Made by a program: the position numbers and the translations under genes. A stretch of DNA of 23,587 nucleotides, from positions 1 through 23,587 of IMG/VR virus record IMGVR_UViG_3300042563_001656; one strand, given 5' to 3'. Below are positions 14,543-21,501 of the stretch, piece after piece. The DNA comes from a virus. Under the pieces are notes generated by a model, which did no database searches, had not been told where the DNA came from, and saw only the letters and a list, made by a program, of their open reading frames with translations. Each line of letters begins with the position of its first letter. The first letter of the stretch is position 1.

Positions 14543-15685
14543 ATGACAAAAATAGATAAAAAAGTTATTCAAGAACCAGATCGTGATGAACTGGCCCAAC
14601 TCATTGCAGAGTCTTTGAATAAAATGAATAAGGACAGCGATCAAGTTGCATTTTTTCTTGATGGCCGTGAATCAACGCCAACCGACTTTACAGACTTTGT
14701 TTCTACGGGAGCAACGATGTTGGATGTAGCAATTAGTAACCGTCCGAACGGTGGAATTGCTGTTGGTCGGATTACCGAGTTGACCGGTTTAGAGGGGTCA
14801 GGAAAGAGCCTGATTGGGGCACAGTTGATCGCAAACACACAGTTAAGGGGTGGAGTAGGGGTGCTTATTGATACCGAAACTGCGGTCAATGCAGAGTTCT
14901 TTAAGGCAGTCGGTATTGACATGAATAAGTTGGTATATGTGCAGTTACAGACGGTTGAAGAAATCTTTGATGCAATCACCGTTATTATTGAAAGTGTTCG
15001 GAAAGATCCCAAGAAGCGAGATAAGATTGTTACCATCGTCGTAGATTCTGTAGCAGCTGCATCCACGAAGAAGGAAATGGAAGCAGACTTCGGTAAGGAT
15101 GGATATGCCACTGATAAGGCCATTATCATTAGCAAGGCAATGCGTAAGATCACGGGCCTTCTTGGTCGGGAACGAATTGCACTAGTGTTCACCAATCAAC
15201 TCCGTCAGAAGATGAATGCAATGGCGTTCTCTGACCCGTGGACAACTTCGGGCGGTAAGGCTATTGCATTCCACGCATCAACTCGTCTTCGATTGTCGTT
15301 GCTCGGTAAGATTAGTAATTCCAGCGGTGATGTGATTGGTGTGAAGGTGAAGGCAAATGTTGTGAAGAATCGTCTTGGACCGCCACATCGCATGGCAGAA
15401 TTTGAAATTTACTTTAATCGTGGCATTGACGATTTGGGTAGTTGGTTGAAGGTACTGAAGGAAAATAAACTTATCAAGCAGGCAGGTGCATGGTATGCTT
15501 ATGTCGATCCGGTTACGGGAGAAGAAACGAAGTTTCAATCCAAGGACTTTCAAGGATTCTTAGATGCAGATCCTATTCGAAAGCAAGTACTCTACAGTGA
15601 AATTTGTGATTCATTGATCATGAAGTATCAGAGTGAATTTGATCCTGAAGATGTGAGTATTTCAACGGCAACTGAAGATGAATAA
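14543..15685 (+). CDS. uvsX: UvsX/RecA-like recombinase
   Basis: This 380-residue strand-exchange ATPase forms filaments on single-stranded DNA for recombination-dependent replication and repair. It shows Walker A GLEGSGKS (82-89), a RecA-like VLIDTETAVN segment (107-116), Walker B VTIVVDS (163-169) and the L2 region FTNQLRQKM (216-224) followed by TTSGGKAIAFHASTRL, which parallels RecA's NQ...GG.AL.FYAS.R. The sequence around L2 is closer to bacterial RecA than to T4 UvsX, although the position next to gp32 and gp41 homologues is that of UvsX. AGGA lies 7 nt before the ATG. It has its own promoter and operator. Its stop overlaps the next gene by 8 nt. The acidic tail (STATEDE) could contact partners. 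Confidence 0.93.
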   Translation: MTKIDKKVIQEPDRDELAQLIAESLNKMNKDSDQVAFFLDGRESTPTDFTDFVSTGATMLDVAISNRPNGGIAVGRITELTGLEGSGKSLIGAQLIANTQLRGGVGVLIDTETAVNAEFFKAVGIDMNKLVYVQLQTVEEIFDAITVIIESVRKDPKKRDKIVTIVVDSVAAASTKKEMEADFGKDGYATDKAIIISKAMRKITGLLGRERIALVFTNQLRQKMNAMAFSDPWTTSGGKAIAFHASTRLRLSLLGKISNSSGDVIGVKVKANVVKNRLGPPHRMAEFEIYFNRGIDDLGSWLKVLKENKLIKQAGAWYAYVDPVTGEETKFQSKDFQGFLDADPIRKQVLYSEICDSLIMKYQSEFDPEDVSISTATEDE

Positions 15686-15947
15686 TCCAGAAGATATTGT
15701 GCAGATTGCATTGTCTGCGTATGATAAGTCATGGATTGGCATCCCCTCAGTGAATATGGTCGCTGGCCGTCGTGACGATTTCGAATTAGAACTTCGCCGG
15801 TTGTTAATGCAAACATCTTCTGTCAAGAAGGAACACGCCTATACGATTACTCCACCAAACTTGATGGGCACATGGACCACTGGTGGCACCCAAACAAGTG
15901 CTATGGGTATTCCACCCGCTATTAAACCAGAAATTTTACATGGCTAA
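15678..15947 (+). CDS. Small unknown protein between recombinase and 5' nuclease
   Basis: This is an 89-residue ORF that I do not recognise. It overlaps the recombinase gene by 8 nt at its start and the nuclease gene by 8 nt at its end, the tight packing expected of a real gene. The N-terminal half is helical and charged (PEDIVQIALSAYDKSW; FELELRRLLMQTSSVKKEH). The C-terminal half is Gly/Thr/Pro-rich and probably flexible (LMGTWTTGGTQTSAMGIPP). No cysteine or enzyme motif is present. Co-translation with UvsX-like and 5' nuclease proteins suggests a small accessory factor of recombination or replication, which is inference only. Confidence 0.65.
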   Translation: MNNPEDIVQIALSAYDKSWIGIPSVNMVAGRRDDFELELRRLLMQTSSVKKEHAYTITPPNLMGTWTTGGTQTSAMGIPPAIKPEILHG

Positions 15948-16983
15948 TCTGCAAGATATTTTTCACAATATGAAGTTTGAAGAAGACCCGCAAGGCATGA
16001 CATATAATAGTCGGGTATTGTTGGTTGACGCAATGAATTTATTCATTCGTTCGTATTCTGCAGTACCTTCAATGGACGACGATGGAAATCACATTGGGGG
16101 TATGATTGGATTCTTTAAGAGTTTAGGTCTTGCCATTCGCACGTTTAAACCCACCCGAACCATCATTGTGTTTGATGGAAAGGGTGGGAGCCAAAGTCGC
16201 AGAAAGATTTACCCGCAGTATAAGGCAAATCGTAAACCGCCCGTTCGATTGAACCGGAGTTATGATTTAACGACGGATGAACAAGAAAAAGAAAATATGA
16301 AGTGGCAGTTGGTATCATTGGTTGAAATGCTGGAATGTTTACCCGTTACTATTTTTGCATTGGACAATGTAGAAGCAGATGATGTGATTGCCTATCTATC
16401 ACAATTGGTTACGGCAGACGGTGGGGATAGTATTATTTATTCTACCGACAAGGATTTCTTTCAACTTGCCGCAGAAAATATCAAAATCTATAATCCTATC
16501 AAAAAGAAAACATTTAGTGACCAAGTAATCTTGGAAGATTATGGCATTCATCCTAAACATTTTCATTTCTTTCGTGCATTAGATGGTGATAAGAGTGATA
16601 ATATTGATGGAGTAAAGGGTGTGGGAGAAACTAATCTAAAAAAGTATCTTCCAGAAATTGCGGACCCAACGGCAGAAATTTCGGTAGACATGATTCGCAA
16701 TAAATATGCAAATATAAAGAAGGTTCCAAAAATGATTGAGAACATTCTGAATAATGAAGATATAATTGAACGAAATATTACATTAATGAACCTCCATGAA
16801 AGTATTATGTCTATTGATGCTAAAATGAAGGTAGTCAATAGATTTCAGACGACATCGACTTCATTGCGGAAGGTAGACTTGACAAAGTTGATGATGAGAT
16901 CGCGCCTGCTGGGGAGTTTTTCTAATTATGACGACTGGCTAGCTCAAAATTTCATCCCATTGAGTCGGTTTCATACTGGATAA
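15940..16983 (+). CDS. 5'-3' exonuclease / flap endonuclease (T4 RNase H-like)
   Basis: This 347-residue nuclease of the FEN/Pol I 5'-nuclease family would remove RNA primers and flaps on the lagging strand. Metal-binding acids are visible in order: D30 in LLVDAMNLF, D79 in IIVFDGKGG, E145/D147/D148 in NVEADDVI, D170/D172 in YSTDKDFF, and D217/D220 in LDGDKSDNI. The helix-three-turn-helix DNA-binding motif follows as GVKGVGETNLKKYL (224-237). The arch basic residues (SRRKIYPQYKANR) are present. ATG 15940 is used because it overlaps the preceding stop and gives a normal family length. A frame extension to 15883 adds unrelated residues translated over the upstream gene. It ends just before the structured RNA element at 16998. 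With no 5' nuclease domain on the polymerase-like gene, this supplies that function separately. Confidence 0.93.
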   Translation: MANLQDIFHNMKFEEDPQGMTYNSRVLLVDAMNLFIRSYSAVPSMDDDGNHIGGMIGFFKSLGLAIRTFKPTRTIIVFDGKGGSQSRRKIYPQYKANRKPPVRLNRSYDLTTDEQEKENMKWQLVSLVEMLECLPVTIFALDNVEADDVIAYLSQLVTADGGDSIIYSTDKDFFQLAAENIKIYNPIKKKTFSDQVILEDYGIHPKHFHFFRALDGDKSDNIDGVKGVGETNLKKYLPEIADPTAEISVDMIRNKYANIKKVPKMIENILNNEDIIERNITLMNLHESIMSIDAKMKVVNRFQTTSTSLRKVDLTKLMMRSRLLGSFSNYDDWLAQNFIPLSRFHTG

Positions 16984-16997
16984 TGATATTTATAGGA

Positions 16998-17106
16998 GTC
17001 GGAAAGATGTTCGTGGCATTTTCCGACACATAGTAAGTCTATCCCCTATGAGTATGCATTAGGTGCCACGAACACCTATCGTCAGAAAGTAGGGGATTTC
17101 TTTTTT
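16998..17106 (+). ncRNA. Candidate structured RNA with kissing loops
   Basis: Hairpin A has an 8-bp stem GTCGGAAA/TTTCCGAC (16998-17005 with 17020-17027), a bulged G, a 3-bp cap ATG/CAT and a 7-nt loop TTCGTGG (17010-17016). Hairpin B has a 6-bp stem TAGGTG/CACCTA (17060-17065 with 17073-17078) and a 7-nt loop CCACGAA (17066-17072). The two loops are exact reverse complements, and the complementarity extends to 10 nt (17009-17018 with 17064-17073). Hairpin B is enclosed by an 8-bp stem ATCCCCTA/TAGGGGAT (17041-17048 with 17090-17097), which is followed by a T-rich tract. This predicts a loop-loop pseudoknot in cis. I cannot match it to a known RNA family. It lies between the 5' nuclease and a homing endonuclease gene. 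Confidence 0.6.
17041..17106 (+). terminator. Rho-independent terminator-like stem and U tract
   Basis: The 8-bp stem ATCCCCTA/TAGGGGAT, with hairpin B inside it, runs straight into TTTCTTTTTT (17097-17106). This would end transcripts of the 5' nuclease operon. The ribosome binding site of the endonuclease gene (GGAG, 17107-17110) starts at the next base, so read-through past this element could control that gene. Confidence 0.65.
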
Positions 17107-17116
17107 GGAGAATCGC

Positions 17117-17824
17117 ATGGAATCTATATATTACGTGTACGCACATTATATTCCCGGTAGTTCTGATCCATTTTATATAGGCAAGGGAAAAAAACACCGT
17201 GCATATAGCACAGCATCTAGAAATTATTTATGGCACACCGTCGTCGCTAAGTATGGATATGATGTTGTCCTATTATATGAGGGGCTATCGCACGAAGACG
17301 CGTTGCGTAAAGAAGAGGAACTAATAAAACATTACGGTAGAAAAAATACCGGAACTGGTGAACTAGTAAACCTAGTCGATGGTGGTATTGGGTTTGTCTC
17401 GTTAGTTAGACGCCCCCATTCGATAGAAACAAAAAAGAAAATGTCGGATAGTCATAAAGGAAAAAAGTTTTCAGACGAGCATAAACATAACATATCAACC
17501 GCAAATAAAGGAAGGCTTATTTCAAAAGAACAACGAGTTGGAATGAAATCCCGTTTAGCATCGCGATGGACAACTCATAGAACTGAGATGTGCATGGCCG
17601 CAGTCGCCGGTTGGACGGAGCAACGTAAATTGGAAGTATCGGCGAGACTGACCGGAACCTCACATTCCACGGAAACCAAGAAGAAAATATCCAATAAACT
17701 AACCGGCATTGTTCGTCCCGCGTCAACCAGGAAGAAAATATCGGATACTAAAAGAAAACAACACCTTGACAAAAAACACCCGCGGGTGTATACTGATACA
17801 GACAACGCCAGTGAGGCAGAATGA
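17117..17824 (+). CDS. Free-standing GIY-YIG homing endonuclease
   Basis: This 235-residue selfish nuclease is expected to cut a specific site in related phages lacking it and to spread by repair. The N-terminal GIY-YIG domain reads IYYVYAHYIPGSSDPFYIGKG (residues 4-24; the YVY and YIG at 20-22 are the name motifs). It is followed by an arginine at 28 and an acidic helix, EDALRKEEELI, holding candidate catalytic glutamates. The rest carries four NUMOD3-like DNA-binding repeats (about 99-115, 116-132, 181-197, 198-214), each with the pattern S.ETKKK(M/I)S. ATG 17117 has GGAG 6 nt upstream. Its C-terminal codons contain the helicase promoter, and its stop overlaps the helicase ATG. Both neighbours look intact, so it is not within an obvious intron. 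Its target is probably a nearby replication gene. Confidence 0.9.
   Translation: MESIYYVYAHYIPGSSDPFYIGKGKKHRAYSTASRNYLWHTVVAKYGYDVVLLYEGLSHEDALRKEEELIKHYGRKNTGTGELVNLVDGGIGFVSLVRRPHSIETKKKMSDSHKGKKFSDEHKHNISTANKGRLISKEQRVGMKSRLASRWTTHRTEMCMAAVAGWTEQRKLEVSARLTGTSHSTETKKKISNKLTGIVRPASTRKKISDTKRKQHLDKKHPRVYTDTDNASEAE
17766..17794 (+). promoter_or_regulatory. Consensus promoter with palindromic spacer before helicase
   Basis: A perfect -35 TTGACA (17766-17771), exactly 17 nt, then TATACT (17789-17794) lie within the last codons of the endonuclease gene. The spacer holds a perfect 14-bp palindrome, ACACCCGCGGGTGT (17776-17789). It could be an operator. Its half-site differs from the GCCCAC repeats at the SSB and recombinase promoters. 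Confidence 0.78.
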
Positions 17825-19206
17825 CAACACAGCATGATACGACGGTAGACACGTTAACAAAATTTGGAAGCGTATTTCAAGCAAAAGTATTAGCAAATTT
17901 ATTGTCATCTACAGAATTCCTACAGCAATCATTAGATGTATTAAATCCTAAATTCTTTGAATCGAATGCGGGGCAATGGATTGTTGATACGACGATTGAT
18001 TATTTTGCCGATTACAAGTCATTGCCGACATTAGAAGTTTTCAAGGTTAAGTTGGATTCGGTGAATGATGAGGTGTTGAAGATTGCGATCAAGGATCAAT
18101 TGCGATCCGCATTCCAACGAAAGAACGACGACGATTTGGAATATATCCGTGACAGTTTTCTAGATTTCGCAAAGAATCAAGCAATTAAATCGGCAATTAT
18201 TCGATCCGTCGATTTGCTGCAGATTGGGCAATATGGCGAAATTAAGAATTTGATTGATGGGGCGATGAAGGCAGGACAGCCTCGTAATATTGGACATAAT
18301 TGGAGAGACGATATTGGTATTCGATTATCGGGTATTTCTCGTATCGTTGTTCCTACGGGATGGGATTCTGTAGATCAGTTGATTGGCGGAGGATTGGGGG
18401 CAGGTGAACTGGGCGTTATCGCTGCTCCTTCTGGTATTGGCAAGAGTTGGGCGCTTGCCACGATTGGAGCAAATGCAGCAAAGGCCGGAAAACGAGTGGT
18501 GTATTATACATTGGAATTAAATGAGAATTATGTTGGACTTCGATACGACACTATTTTCACGGGCATTGAACCTGGAAATGTACCCAATCACCCAGAAGTT
18601 GTAAAAGAAGCAGTTGCGGGAGTAACCGGTGATATTATCATTAAATATTATCCCGCACGTTCCATTACCGTGCATACAATTCGGGCACATCTTGACCATC
18701 TTGTAAGTAATAAATTAAAGCCCGATCTAATTTTGATTGATTACGCAGATCTCATGCGATCAGTAGATCGTATAGAAGCACGACATCAAGAACTTGGAGC
18801 AATTTACGAAGAAATACGTGGTATGTCCGGTGAGATGGGTATTCCCTGTTGGACTGCTTCACAAACGCAACGCAGTAGTATTCAAGACGATGTAATTCAA
18901 GCAGACAAGATTGCCGAATCCTATCAGAAAATTATGACGGCTGACTTGGTAATTTCATTGTCGCGTAAACTGGAAGATAAAGCAAATCATACTGGTCGAG
19001 CACATATTATGAAAAATCGGTTTGGCGTCGATGGTGTAACACTGCCTGTGTATATGAATACTGGTCTTGGAAAGATTGAAATTTATGATGAAAATTCTTC
19101 CAAGGGCATTCTGTTGAAGAAGCAAATGCAGGCGGGAGAAGGAATGTTAAAAAAGACTCTTGCAAAGAAATTATCTGAACTCCACGATGATTTTTCGGAG
19201 GAGTGA
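17821..19206 (+). CDS. dnaB: Replicative DNA helicase (DnaB / T4 gp41 family)
   Basis: This 461-residue hexameric helicase would unwind the fork 5' to 3'. After an N-terminal helical domain (residues 1-150; LLSSTEFLQQSLDVLNPKFF) comes the RecA-like motor. It shows GWDSVDQLIGGGLGAGELGV (180-199), Walker A APSGIGKS (202-209), the catalytic glutamate in YTLELNE (E232), Walker B LILIDYADL (303-311; D307) and ASQTQR (346-351). A basic stretch, AHIMKNRFG, near residue 400 should hold the arginine finger. Length matches T4 gp41 (about 475). GAGG lies 4 nt before the ATG, which overlaps the endonuclease stop. A consensus promoter sits 27 nt upstream, so it can be expressed independently of the selfish gene. 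No intein interrupts the P-loop, although phage helicase genes of this type often carry one. Confidence 0.93.
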   Translation: MTTQHDTTVDTLTKFGSVFQAKVLANLLSSTEFLQQSLDVLNPKFFESNAGQWIVDTTIDYFADYKSLPTLEVFKVKLDSVNDEVLKIAIKDQLRSAFQRKNDDDLEYIRDSFLDFAKNQAIKSAIIRSVDLLQIGQYGEIKNLIDGAMKAGQPRNIGHNWRDDIGIRLSGISRIVVPTGWDSVDQLIGGGLGAGELGVIAAPSGIGKSWALATIGANAAKAGKRVVYYTLELNENYVGLRYDTIFTGIEPGNVPNHPEVVKEAVAGVTGDIIIKYYPARSITVHTIRAHLDHLVSNKLKPDLILIDYADLMRSVDRIEARHQELGAIYEEIRGMSGEMGIPCWTASQTQRSSIQDDVIQADKIAESYQKIMTADLVISLSRKLEDKANHTGRAHIMKNRFGVDGVTLPVYMNTGLGKIEIYDENSSKGILLKKQMQAGEGMLKKTLAKKLSELHDDFSEE

Positions 19207-19256
19207 GTGATAATTATTAGAACCAACGAACCCAAACCGCTCGGAGATTGCCCGAA

Positions 19257-20540
19257 ATGCAGCTAGAATCAAAATTATTGTCGGAAATTACGACATTTAT
19301 GAAGTACGCAAAATACGTGCCAGATAAGCAACGTAGAGAAACATGGACAGAGTTAGTTGATAGAAATAAGAACATGCATCTAGAAAAGTTCCCTCAGTTG
19401 AAAGAGGAAATTGATGCCGCATATAAATTTGTATATGATAAGAAAATCCTCCCCTCTATGCGTTCCTTGCAGTTTGCGGGAAAGCCAGTTGATTTAAACA
19501 ATACTCGTTTATACAATTGCTGTTTTCTTCCCGTAGACCACAGTGATGCATTCAGTGAAATTATGTTCCTATTGTTGTCGGGAACTGGTGTGGGATATTC
19601 CGTACAACGTCAGCACGTAGAAAAGCTCCCAGAAATTAATAAACCAACCAAGTCTCGTCGTTACCTTGTTGCGGATAGCATCGAAGGATGGGCAGATGCC
19701 GTGAAGGTGTTAGTGACTGCTTACATGAAGGGCAAGGCGTATCCATTGTTTGACTTCCGCGACATTCGTCCAAAGGGTGCAATGTTGATTACGGCCGGTG
19801 GAAAAGCACCCGGCGCGGAACCGTTGAAGGATTGCTTGCATAATATCCAAAAGGTATTAGACCGCAAGGCAAACGGTGAACAACTCACCACACTGGAAGT
19901 GCATGACATTATGTGTTATATTGCCGATGCGGTATTGTCGGGCGGTATTCGTCGGTCGGCAATGATTGCGTTGTTTAATTTGGACGACGACGATATGTTG
20001 ACTTGCAAGTTCGGCAACTGGTGGGAGAATGAACCACAACGTGGTCGTGCAAATAACTCTGCGGTGATTGTTCGTCACAAGATTGAAAAGGAAATCTTCC
20101 TTGACTTGTGGAAGAAGATTGAATTAAGTGGTTCTGGTGAACCTGGGTTCTTCTTTACGAATGATGCAAGTTGGGGACTGAATCCATGTTTGACAGGAGA
20201 CTCCATAATCACAGTCAAAGATCACGACACCACCGCCGATAGCATAACAATTGCTGAAGGTGGGATATATCAAATTCCGTTAAAGCAACTTGTGGAACTT
20301 TATGAAACCAGTACTCTGCCACCCATGATTCTTTCATATAATACAGAATTGAAACAGTTGGAATGGGATATGTTGGACAACGCAGCACTTACTCGCGAGA
20401 AGGCGTCCATTATTGAGTTGGTACTTGATAGTGGTGAGACTCTCAAACTTACCCCTGACCACAAGGTATTTACCGAAAATCGTGGTTGGGTGGAGGCGGC
20501 CCAACTGACAGAAGAAGATATTTTGTTAACAATTAAATAA
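19257..20540 (+). CDS. nrdJ: Class II ribonucleotide reductase, N-half fused to split intein-N
   Basis: This polypeptide is a 310-residue N-extein plus a 117-residue intein-N, ending at a normal stop. The extein is the N-half of an adenosylcobalamin-dependent (class II) reductase, which makes deoxyribonucleotides for phage replication. Visible segments are the redox cysteine region LYNCCFLPVD (C88/C89), GTGVGYSVQ (109-116), SGGIRRSAMIALF and GEPGFFFTNDASWGLNP, which ends just before the radical cysteine. The intein starts at TGT 20187. ATG 19257 is preferred over TTG 19248 because CGGAG sits 10 nt before it and 1 nt before the TTG; a TAG at 19218 closes the frame. It is not a pseudogene, because the C-half follows at 21373 with matching intein-C. 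Activity requires trans-splicing with that product. Confidence 0.94.
   Translation: MQLESKLLSEITTFMKYAKYVPDKQRRETWTELVDRNKNMHLEKFPQLKEEIDAAYKFVYDKKILPSMRSLQFAGKPVDLNNTRLYNCCFLPVDHSDAFSEIMFLLLSGTGVGYSVQRQHVEKLPEINKPTKSRRYLVADSIEGWADAVKVLVTAYMKGKAYPLFDFRDIRPKGAMLITAGGKAPGAEPLKDCLHNIQKVLDRKANGEQLTTLEVHDIMCYIADAVLSGGIRRSAMIALFNLDDDDMLTCKFGNWWENEPQRGRANNSAVIVRHKIEKEIFLDLWKKIELSGSGEPGFFFTNDASWGLNPCLTGDSIITVKDHDTTADSITIAEGGIYQIPLKQLVELYETSTLPPMILSYNTELKQLEWDMLDNAALTREKASIIELVLDSGETLKLTPDHKVFTENRGWVEAAQLTEEDILLTIK
20187..20537 (+). other. Split intein, N-terminal fragment (117 aa)
   Basis: The fragment starts with the nucleophile Cys1 in CLTGDSIITV (block A). Block B is near its end, as GETLKLTPDHKVFTENRGW with T89-x2-H92, the residues that assist the first acyl shift. 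It closes with LTEEDILLTIK and a stop. No endonuclease domain is fused to it. Length and layout match split inteins of the gp41-1/NrdJ-1 type known from ocean metagenomes. Confidence 0.93.
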
Positions 20541-20552
20541 CATATGGGTTGT

Positions 20553-20598
20553 TTCCCCACAATACACACTACTTATAGGTAGAACCTATTGTGGGGAA
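20553..20598 (+). promoter_or_regulatory. Hairpin covering the nuclease ribosome binding site
   Basis: TTCCCCACAATA (20553-20564) and TATTGTGGGGAA (20587-20598) form a perfect 12-bp inverted repeat with a 22-nt loop, which itself can form CTAC/GTAG. The right arm contains GGGGA (20593-20597), the only good ribosome binding site for the ATG at 20603. In a transcript running through from nrdJ the site would be paired and translation repressed. T4 genes such as I-TevI use this logic. There is no T tract, so it is not a standard terminator. Confidence 0.75.
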
Positions 20599-20602
20599 CA
20601 TT

Positions 20603-21412
20603 ATGTTAGATTTGAATACATTATATTGTAAGTTTATAGAGTTAAAAGAATGTTCCAATATTCGTGACGAATGGAAAGACGAATATAGAGAGTTTTTTAA
20701 AGAACAATATAAACTGTATGGAAATGGTGCTAGAGGATTTGTAAAAAAATCGTTCGTAAGAAAAAAACTTACAGAAGTATACCCAGATGAATGGTTATAT
20801 TTTGTATCTACCTTACAATCCAAATATGAATTTGATGGCGTAGGATTAAAGTTGATGGCAAGGGAAATTGGAATTAGTTATACAAAAATGCGTAGACTAC
20901 TGGAATATACAGGAATACCCATTCGTAAAGGATATTCCGTAGTTACTGAACACTTGAGAAAGATTAGACGCGCAAACGCTATAGCATCGGGTGGTTGGAG
21001 AAACAAAAAAACAAAAAATAAAAATACCGAACGGGGTGTTCAGGGATATTTCTTTAATCAATCTAAACAAAAATATGTATGGCTTCGGTCAACCTATGAA
21101 GTTATTTTAGCAAAGTGGTTAGATAAGAATAAAATGAACTGGGCAGTAGAATCACAGCAATGGATGATAGGAACCGAATCATACAGACCAGACTTCTTCA
21201 TTTACGAAAATAATGAACTTGTAAAGATAATAGAAGTTAAAGGATATTATAAAAATAGATTGTGGAAGTTTGATGAATTAAAAAAAGAACCATCTCTCCA
21301 AAATGTTGAGTTTTGCTTAATAGACAATATAACTCCGTTTTTGGATGGAAATACATACTTAGGAGAATTAAAATGGTGGAAACAAAACAGATTATTAAAG
21401 CTAGAATCGTAA
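20603..21412 (+). CDS. PD-(D/E)XK-type homing endonuclease inside fractured nrdJ
   Basis: This 269-residue nuclease lies between the two intein halves. An N-terminal region with a helix-turn-helix candidate (GLKLMAREIGISYTKMRRLL, 81-100) precedes a C-terminal nuclease core. The core has STYEVILAKWL with E166, YRPDFFIYE with D197 and IIEVKGYY with E211 and K213, the acidic-Lys pattern of PD-(D/E)XK and Vsr-like folds. Nucleases in this position of fractured genes are known from ocean metagenomes and are thought to cut intein-free alleles so the intein is copied. The ATG has GGGGA 5 nt upstream inside a hairpin. A GTG at 20591 is in frame but lies within the stem. Lys codons are almost all AAA and the gene is AT-rich, unlike the flanking exteins, indicating separate ancestry. 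Its end overlaps the intein-C start by 40 nt. Confidence 0.85.
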   Translation: MLDLNTLYCKFIELKECSNIRDEWKDEYREFFKEQYKLYGNGARGFVKKSFVRKKLTEVYPDEWLYFVSTLQSKYEFDGVGLKLMAREIGISYTKMRRLLEYTGIPIRKGYSVVTEHLRKIRRANAIASGGWRNKKTKNKNTERGVQGYFFNQSKQKYVWLRSTYEVILAKWLDKNKMNWAVESQQWMIGTESYRPDFFIYENNELVKIIEVKGYYKNRLWKFDELKKEPSLQNVEFCLIDNITPFLDGNTYLGELKWWKQNRLLKLES

Positions 21413-21501
21413 AAAAGACAGTCCGGGAAAATGAAGATGTGTATGATTTGACTGTAAGAAAGAATCATAACTTTTTTGCAAACGGATTATTGGTGCATAA
21501 T
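21373..21501 (+). other. Split intein, C-terminal fragment (43 aa)
   Basis: Block F is VYDLTVRKNHNFFANG (23-38) and block G is LLVHN, with penultimate His42 and terminal Asn43. The +1 extein residue is Cys. All residues needed for branching, Asn cyclisation and splicing are present. The charged first ten residues suit electrostatic association with intein-N. Confidence 0.94.

Noticed and set aside
14641-15195. 184-residue minus-strand ORF opposite the recombinase
   Set aside because: The plus strand encodes clear RecA motifs throughout this stretch. The antisense frame is long only because of codon bias.
16987-16994. TATTTATA (minus-strand TATAAATA), also at 13128-13135, as antisense T4 late promoters
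   Set aside because: An AT-only octamer is expected a few times by chance in a window of this size, and no minus-strand gene lies downstream.
16984-17820. Group I intron carrying the GIY-YIG gene
   Set aside because: The 5' nuclease ends at normal length, the helicase has an intact N-terminus and its own promoter, and I see no P3/P7 core sequences.
19207-19256. Cobalamin riboswitch before the B12-dependent reductase
   Set aside because: The 50-nt gap is too short and contains no B12-box-like sequence.
20538-20540. Stop codon in nrdJ read as a nonsense mutation or pseudogene
   Set aside because: Intein-N motifs end naturally here and a matching intein-C with its own ribosome binding site follows, so the break is a split intein.
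20541-20602. Inverted repeat as a rho-independent terminator
   Set aside because: There is no T tract after the right arm, and the arm contains the ribosome binding site of the next gene, which favours translational control.
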